In this document: piece after piece, positions 60,427 to 64,000 of the stretch | Position numbering within the stretch: position 1 is the first letter of the stretch | How the letters are laid out: each line of letters opens with the position of its first letter | NCBI GenBank assembly: GCA_001592145.1 | Contig: BCWJ01000017.1 | Location: forward strand, 1-64,000 | DNA length: 64,000 bases | DNA from: Xylanimicrobium pachnodae JCM 13526 = NBRC 107786 | GTDB taxonomy: Bacteria; Actinomycetota; Actinomycetes; Actinomycetales; Cellulomonadaceae | Direction: 5' to 3' | Made by a program: the position numbers and the translations under genes | The notes under the pieces: generated by a model | The model's database searches: none | The model's input: only the letters and a program-made list of their open reading frames with translations | Told to the model about the DNA's origin: nothing

Positions 60427-61245
60427 ATGACGGATCACGGCACCAAGGGCAACACCCCCTCCTCGGTCCCTGCCGTTCCACCCTTGCCTCCCGTTCCGGC
60501 GCCTCCCTCCGGTGCGTCCGCCAAGGCCGCGGCGACGTCGGGCCCCGCGGTGAAGACCAAGGCCTCGGGCCCTGCCGGGGCGGTCCCGGCGAAGGGCGCC
60601 GACGACGGCGACGGGGTGCGCGCGGGTGCCGTGAAGGCGGCCCGCAGCGCCCTGGCCGCCGCGCGAGACGCCGCGAAGAAGGCGCAGGCAGGTGCGCCGG
60701 GAGACGGCGCACCCAGCGGTGGTGCGGCCAAGCCCGCACCCCAGACCGGCGCGACGCCGCGAGCGGACATGCACTACACGTCTGCCGGGGTGCGGTTCGA
60801 AGGCCAGCCCGGCTCTGGTGCCCCGACCGGAGCGGCAGGAGTCCCGGCGCAGGCGGCACCGCGACCGAGTGCTGGGCTGGGCGGGCCACGGCGTGTGCGG
60901 CTGACGGTGTCACGCATCGACCCCTGGTCGATCATGAAGCTCGCGTTTCTCCTCTCGGTGGCCGTCGCGATCATGACGGTCGTCGCCGCTGCGGTGTTCT
61001 GGCTGGTGGTCGACAGTCTGGGCACGTTCGATGAGATCCAGTCGTTCATCACGCAGGTAATCGGGCAGAACTCCACCATCAACATCGAGGACTTCGTCGC
61101 GTTCGACCGCGTGGTCTCGGTCGCGACGCTCATCGCTATCGTGAACATCGTGCTCATGACCGCGCTGGCCACGATCATGGCGATCCTCTACAACATCACT
61201 GCGGCCCTGGTGGGCGGCGTGCATGTGACCCTGACCGACGACTGA
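60427..61245 (+). CDS. DUF3566 domain membrane protein
   Basis: 272 residues from the ATG at 60427 (GAGGGA eight bases before); an ATG at 60400 has no site. The first 160 residues are Ala/Pro/Gly-rich and disordered; the DUF3566 domain follows: RLTVSRIDPWSIMKLAFLLS, two membrane helices with IEDFVAFDRVVSVATLIAIVN between. This is the conserved companion of gyrA in actinobacteria (Rv0007-like). Function unknown; membrane-located. Confidence 0.9.
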   Translation: MTDHGTKGNTPSSVPAVPPLPPVPAPPSGASAKAAATSGPAVKTKASGPAGAVPAKGADDGDGVRAGAVKAARSALAAARDAAKKAQAGAPGDGAPSGGAAKPAPQTGATPRADMHYTSAGVRFEGQPGSGAPTGAAGVPAQAAPRPSAGLGGPRRVRLTVSRIDPWSIMKLAFLLSVAVAIMTVVAAAVFWLVVDSLGTFDEIQSFITQVIGQNSTINIEDFVAFDRVVSVATLIAIVNIVLMTALATIMAILYNITAALVGGVHVTLTDD

Positions 61246-61275
61246 CGGTCGGGTGGCGGCCTGCGGCCCACCGTT

Positions 61276-61305
61276 TTGGTGATGGGCCGCTGGCTGAGGT
61301 AACGT
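61276..61305 (+). promoter_or_regulatory. Promoter of tRNA-Ile
   Basis: TTGGTG (61276-61281) and TAACGT (61300-61305) with 18 bases between, 36 bases upstream of the tRNA. A small GC-rich hairpin overlaps the -35 region and could end the DUF3566 transcript. Confidence 0.55.
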
Positions 61306-61340
61306 TTCGTGCTGCACGCGGCCTCACCAGGCGGTGGCAA

Positions 61341-61417
61341 GGGGCTATAGCTCAGGCGGTTAGAGCGCTTCGCTGATAACGAAGAGGTCCGAGGTTCAAG
61401 TCCTCGTAGCCCCACCA
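61341..61417 (+). tRNA. tRNA-Ile (GAU)
   Basis: Acceptor GGGGCTA pairs with TAGCCCC; D arm GCTC/GAGC; anticodon stem CTTCG/CGAAG with loop CTGATAA, anticodon GAT; T arm GAGG-TTCAAGT-CCTC; discriminator A and encoded CCA at 61415-61417. Confidence 0.97.
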
Positions 61418-61534
61418 GTACGGCGTCCCGAGAGTTCGACAGATCGCGAAACACGCGAACTCGCGAGGGCGCCGTTGGTGCTCACGGTGCCACGATGTGG
61501 TTCCTGGGACGGAAGACTGACAGGGAGGCAATCG

Positions 61535-61654
61535 ATGAAGAAGCTCATCCTGCTGCTGGTCGTGGCTGCTGCCGGGTTCGTGGCCTGGAAGAAGTACACC
61601 GAGAGCAACTCCGAGCGTGACCTGTGGTCCGAGGTCACGGACACGCTCGACTGA
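61535..61654 (+). CDS. DLW-39 family protein
   Basis: A 39-residue protein, MKKLILLLVVAAAGFVAWKK at the start and ending EVTDTLD, with the DLW motif at residues 29-31. GGGAGG lies nine bases before the ATG. One membrane helix. The family is found between the tRNA-Ile and tRNA-Ala genes next to gyrA in actinobacteria; its role is unknown. Confidence 0.9.
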   Translation: MKKLILLLVVAAAGFVAWKKYTESNSERDLWSEVTDTLD

Positions 61655-61703
61655 GAACGACCCGCCCGACACCACGGGCGGAACGTCGCCGCGAGGCGGC
61701 TGC

Positions 61704-61779
61704 GGGGCCATGGCGCAATTGGTAGCGCACCTGCTTTGCAAGCAGGGGGTTAGGGGTTCGAGTCCCCTTGGCTCCACCA
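61704..61779 (+). tRNA. tRNA-Ala (UGC)
   Basis: Acceptor GGGGCCA pairs with TGGCTCC (one G-T); D arm GCGC/GCGC; anticodon stem CTGCT/AGCAG, loop TTGCAA, anticodon TGC; T arm GGGG-TTCGAGT-CCCC; discriminator A with encoded CCA at 61777-61779. Confidence 0.97.
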
Positions 61780-62024
61780 CGGATGGCCTGGGACGTATGT
61801 CGTCCCAGGCCATCGTGTTTTTCCGGGGCGAGCACCACGTGTTCGGACGGGACCGCACCGGTGATGTCAGTGGCGAACACCGCGATCGGCGGGACGAGAC
61901 GCCGCCGCGCTAGGGTCGGCCGACGCTTCGCCGTGTCCCTGCTGGTCAGTGCCGCCACCCGGTGTGTGCTCGCTGCCGTGCCCACTCGCCGGAGGCCTCT
62001 GCACCGCGTCTTCCGGGGAGCCAC

Positions 62025-62891
62025 ATGCACCTGCCGCACCGTCGTCATCCGAGGTCCCACGTCCGGCAGGACTCGGGGTCCCCTCGGGTGGCGCCCATCC
62101 TGGGAGTCGCCCTGGCGGCCATGGCCGTCGTGGAGGTCGGGCTGGTCGTGGACGTCGGCAACTCCCAGGACCCGGCCGGCTCTGTGGTCAGCGTGGATGC
62201 GCAGGGCGGCGCATCGTGGCTCGGTGTGGTGGGTGTGACCGCACCGCCGGGTCCGCCCACGCCTGAAGCCGGCCCGAGCGGGTCGCCGTCCGACGAGCCG
62301 AGACCGACGCCGAGCCCCACAGCGTCGGCAGCACCGAGCACGCCTGCCCCCGGTGACCCTGCCCCGGCGTCGGGCCAGGGCCCGGAGGCAGCACCGGTGG
62401 ACGCGGCCGCGCCGCCCCAGCAGGCGGCCCCGCAGTCCCCTGAACCGGCGGGGCCGACGGCGGTGCCCACCACCTCGGCGCAGGCCGAGTCGAGGCAGGG
62501 GACACCGTCGGCGAGCGGCGGGGCGGCCATCGAGGCCGACATCTTCACCGCCACCAACGCCCAGCGGGCGGCGCACGGGCTGCCCGGGCTGCGGTCGTCG
62601 TCGTGCGCCACCTCGCACGCGCAGGCCAGGGTGGCGCAGCTGGTGGCCGAAAGGGAGTTCTACCACCCGCCGCTCGAGCCGGTGGTGCAGGACTGCCAGG
62701 CGGGTGCGGGCGAGAACCTGGCCCTGGGGAGCAGGACGGGCGCCGGGGTGGTCGACGCGTGGATGAACTCGACGGGTCATCGCGCGAACCTGCTCGACCC
62801 CGACTACACGACCATGGGGGTGTCGTGCCAGCGGCAGGACGAGTCCTGGCTGTGCGGGACGGTCTACCTGATGCCGGTCGACGCGGGGTGA
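62025..62891 (+). CDS. Secreted or anchored CAP-domain protein
   Basis: 288 residues from the ATG at 62025, four bases after GGGGAG. One N-terminal membrane segment (PILGVALAAMAVVEVGLVV), a long Pro/Ala/Ser/Thr-rich stalk, then a CAP/SCP domain: FTATNAQRAAHGLPGL, HAQARVAQLVAEREFYH, AGENLALGS and STGHRANLLDPDYTTMGV. The conserved His pair and Glu are present. Four Cys may form disulfides. The role is unclear; bacterial CAP proteins are linked to cell wall or surface functions. Confidence 0.88.
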   Translation: MHLPHRRHPRSHVRQDSGSPRVAPILGVALAAMAVVEVGLVVDVGNSQDPAGSVVSVDAQGGASWLGVVGVTAPPGPPTPEAGPSGSPSDEPRPTPSPTASAAPSTPAPGDPAPASGQGPEAAPVDAAAPPQQAAPQSPEPAGPTAVPTTSAQAESRQGTPSASGGAAIEADIFTATNAQRAAHGLPGLRSSSCATSHAQARVAQLVAEREFYHPPLEPVVQDCQAGAGENLALGSRTGAGVVDAWMNSTGHRANLLDPDYTTMGVSCQRQDESWLCGTVYLMPVDAG

Positions 62892-62895
62892 GCGG

Positions 62896-63633
62896 TCAGT
62901 CCCGAGCCGCCAACCACTCGTCGACGGTGGGCCCGATGCCGACGACATCGTCGGGCGGCAGCAGGACGCCGTGCGCGAACGCGCGCATACCGGGCGGGTT
63001 GAGGGCGACGAGCCGCGGGCGCCCGCCCGCGAGCCGCCGGGCCAGGTCGAACAGGTCGAGCCGATCGGGGCCGGCCAGGACGACGCCGTCGGGCTGCGGT
63101 GCGCCCTCGCAGACGGCGGCCACGGCACGGGCGGCGGCGTCGGCGGCCAGGGGCCGGGAGACCATGTGCGGCGCGACCGCGATCGGTCCCAGCCGGGCTG
63201 CGGTGAGCAGCACCTCCGCGAGCTCGAACCACTGGGTGGAGCGCACGATCGTCACGGGCAGGCCCGACTCCTGGTACACGCGCTCCTGGGCCGCCTTGCC
63301 CGCGTAGTAGCCGTACACCACCGCGTCCGGGTGGGCGGCGTTCCAGATCGAGACCACCACCACGTGCCCGACCCCCGCCTGCCGCGCCGCGGTGACGACG
63401 TGCTGCGACGTCGTCGTGAAGAAGTCCACGGCCGCGTTCGCACCGCGGGCGTTGACGTTCAGCGCGTCGACGACGACGTCGGCGCCCGCGAACGCAGGGT
63501 CCAGGCCGGCTTCGGTGCGGGCGTCCACGCCCACGGACCGGGATGCGCGAACCACCTCGTGGCCCCGCTCCTCCAACGCCGTGACCAGCGACGACCCGAG
63601 CCGACCGGTTGCTCCCAGCACAACGATGCGCAC
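62896..63633 (-). CDS. NAD(P)-binding atypical short-chain dehydrogenase
   Basis: 245 residues. Rossmann motif GATGRLGSSLV, the usual NmrA/NAD(P)-binding layout with VVVSIWNA, YYAGKAAQERV and the IVRSTQWFE segment. This group includes regulators and NADPH-quinone-type reductases; no substrate can be named. It converges on the CAP-domain gene five bases away. Confidence 0.85.
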   Translation of the reverse strand: MRIVVLGATGRLGSSLVTALEERGHEVVRASRSVGVDARTEAGLDPAFAGADVVVDALNVNARGANAAVDFFTTTSQHVVTAARQAGVGHVVVVSIWNAAHPDAVVYGYYAGKAAQERVYQESGLPVTIVRSTQWFELAEVLLTAARLGPIAVAPHMVSRPLAADAAARAVAAVCEGAPQPDGVVLAGPDRLDLFDLARRLAGGRPRLVALNPPGMRAFAHGVLLPPDDVVGIGPTVDEWLAARD

Positions 63634-63652
63634 GCGCCCAGGCTAGCGAGGG

Positions 63653-64000
63653 TCATCCTGCGGTGCCAGGCACGCCCGATCCCTGCCGCGCATGGTTGCG
63701 GACGTAGAGGTACCCGGCCCGGTCGGGACGGTCGATGGCGTCGGCGTCGTCGGGCAGGTCGGGGATGACGACGGCGGGATGCTCGATGGGCTCCCATGGC
63801 ACCGTGTCGAGGAGGTAGCGGATCGCGCCCAGGCGGCTCGCCCGCTTGTCCTCCGACTCGATGGTCACCCAGCGCGCCCAGAACACGTCGGTCGACGCGA
63901 ACATGCGGTCCTTGGCCCGCGAGTAGTCGTCCCAGCGGGTGATGGACTCGGTGTCCATGGGCGAGAGCTTCCACTGCCGCATCGGGTCGCTCGCCCGGGC
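63653..64000 (-). CDS. 3' part of polyphosphate kinase 2 (PPK2)
   Basis: 116 residues of the C-terminus; the start is beyond the window. DPMRQWKLSPMDTES...RWDDYSRAKDRMFASTD and the KRASRLGAIRYLL motif are those of PPK2. The enzyme makes GTP or ATP from polyphosphate (or the reverse). The tail after VPW is a non-conserved extension. It lies upstream of the NAD(P)-binding gene, 19 bases away. Confidence 0.88.
   Translation of the reverse strand, partial: ARASDPMRQWKLSPMDTESITRWDDYSRAKDRMFASTDVFWARWVTIESEDKRASRLGAIRYLLDTVPWEPIEHPAVVIPDLPDDADAIDRPDRAGYLYVRNHARQGSGVPGTAG

Overview
The window is a high-GC (roughly 70% or more by eye) stretch of an actinobacterial chromosome that contains the replication origin. 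The gene order pcnA-like, Nudix, DUF6049, pseudokinase, trxB/trx, ddl, parB, parA, rsmG, jag/khpB, yidC, yidD, rnpA, rpmH, dnaA, oriC, dnaN, gnd, recF, DUF721, gyrB, gyrA, DUF3566, tRNA-Ile, tRNA-Ala is the classic actinomycete origin region. GTG starts, DLW-39, the TTGTCCACA-type DnaA boxes and the parS sequence GTTTCACGTGAAAC point to Micrococcales; a Cellulomonadaceae or Promicromonosporaceae-like organism is my best guess, by inference only.

Layout. 1-9.8 kb: an end of a gene, a DUF402 protein, then a minus-strand two-component system (RR, HK) driving a MacAB-like export operon with two adaptors and a lipoprotein. 10-16.7 kb: small regulator/effector pairs (TetR with DHA2 exporter, HxlR with aldo/keto reductase, TetR with short-chain dehydrogenase, ArsR with arsenite methyltransferase), most with visible palindromic operators. 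16.9-27 kb: dnaB, a MATE exporter, the rpsF-ssb-rpsR-rplI operon and two tandem class A penicillin-binding proteins. 27-31.7 kb: PadR-ino1 and two MFS proteins around an 83-bp tandem repeat. 31.7-42.6 kb: CCA-adding enzyme, Nudix hydrolase, DUF6049 protein, pseudokinase, a fused thioredoxin reductase-thioredoxin, an HTH-aminotransferase fusion and D-Ala-D-Ala ligase. 42.6-49 kb: ParB/ParA with six perfect parS sites, then rsmG, khpB, yidC, yidD, rnpA, rpmH on the minus strand. 49-61.3 kb: dnaA, oriC, dnaN, gnd, recF, DUF721, gyrB, gyrA and DUF3566 on the plus strand. 61.3-64 kb: two tRNAs, DLW-39, a CAP-domain protein, an NAD(P)-binding protein and the end of a PPK2.

The most unusual signals are: (1) DnaA-box-like 9-mers repeated at an exact 12-bp pitch at six loci (upstream of dnaB, upstream of yidC, upstream of dnaA, in oriC, inside recF, upstream of gyrB); (2) two islands of AT-rich, atypical codons in dnaB exactly at the two places where DnaB inteins are known to insert, although no intein is present; (3) a MocR-like but non-GntR HTH-aminotransferase fusion; (4) a TrxB-Trx fusion that keeps a ribosome binding site and start codon at the junction; (5) absence of the MurJ flippase at its usual place, leaving its pseudokinase partner alone; and (6) parS sites that sit at the centre of long perfect palindromes.
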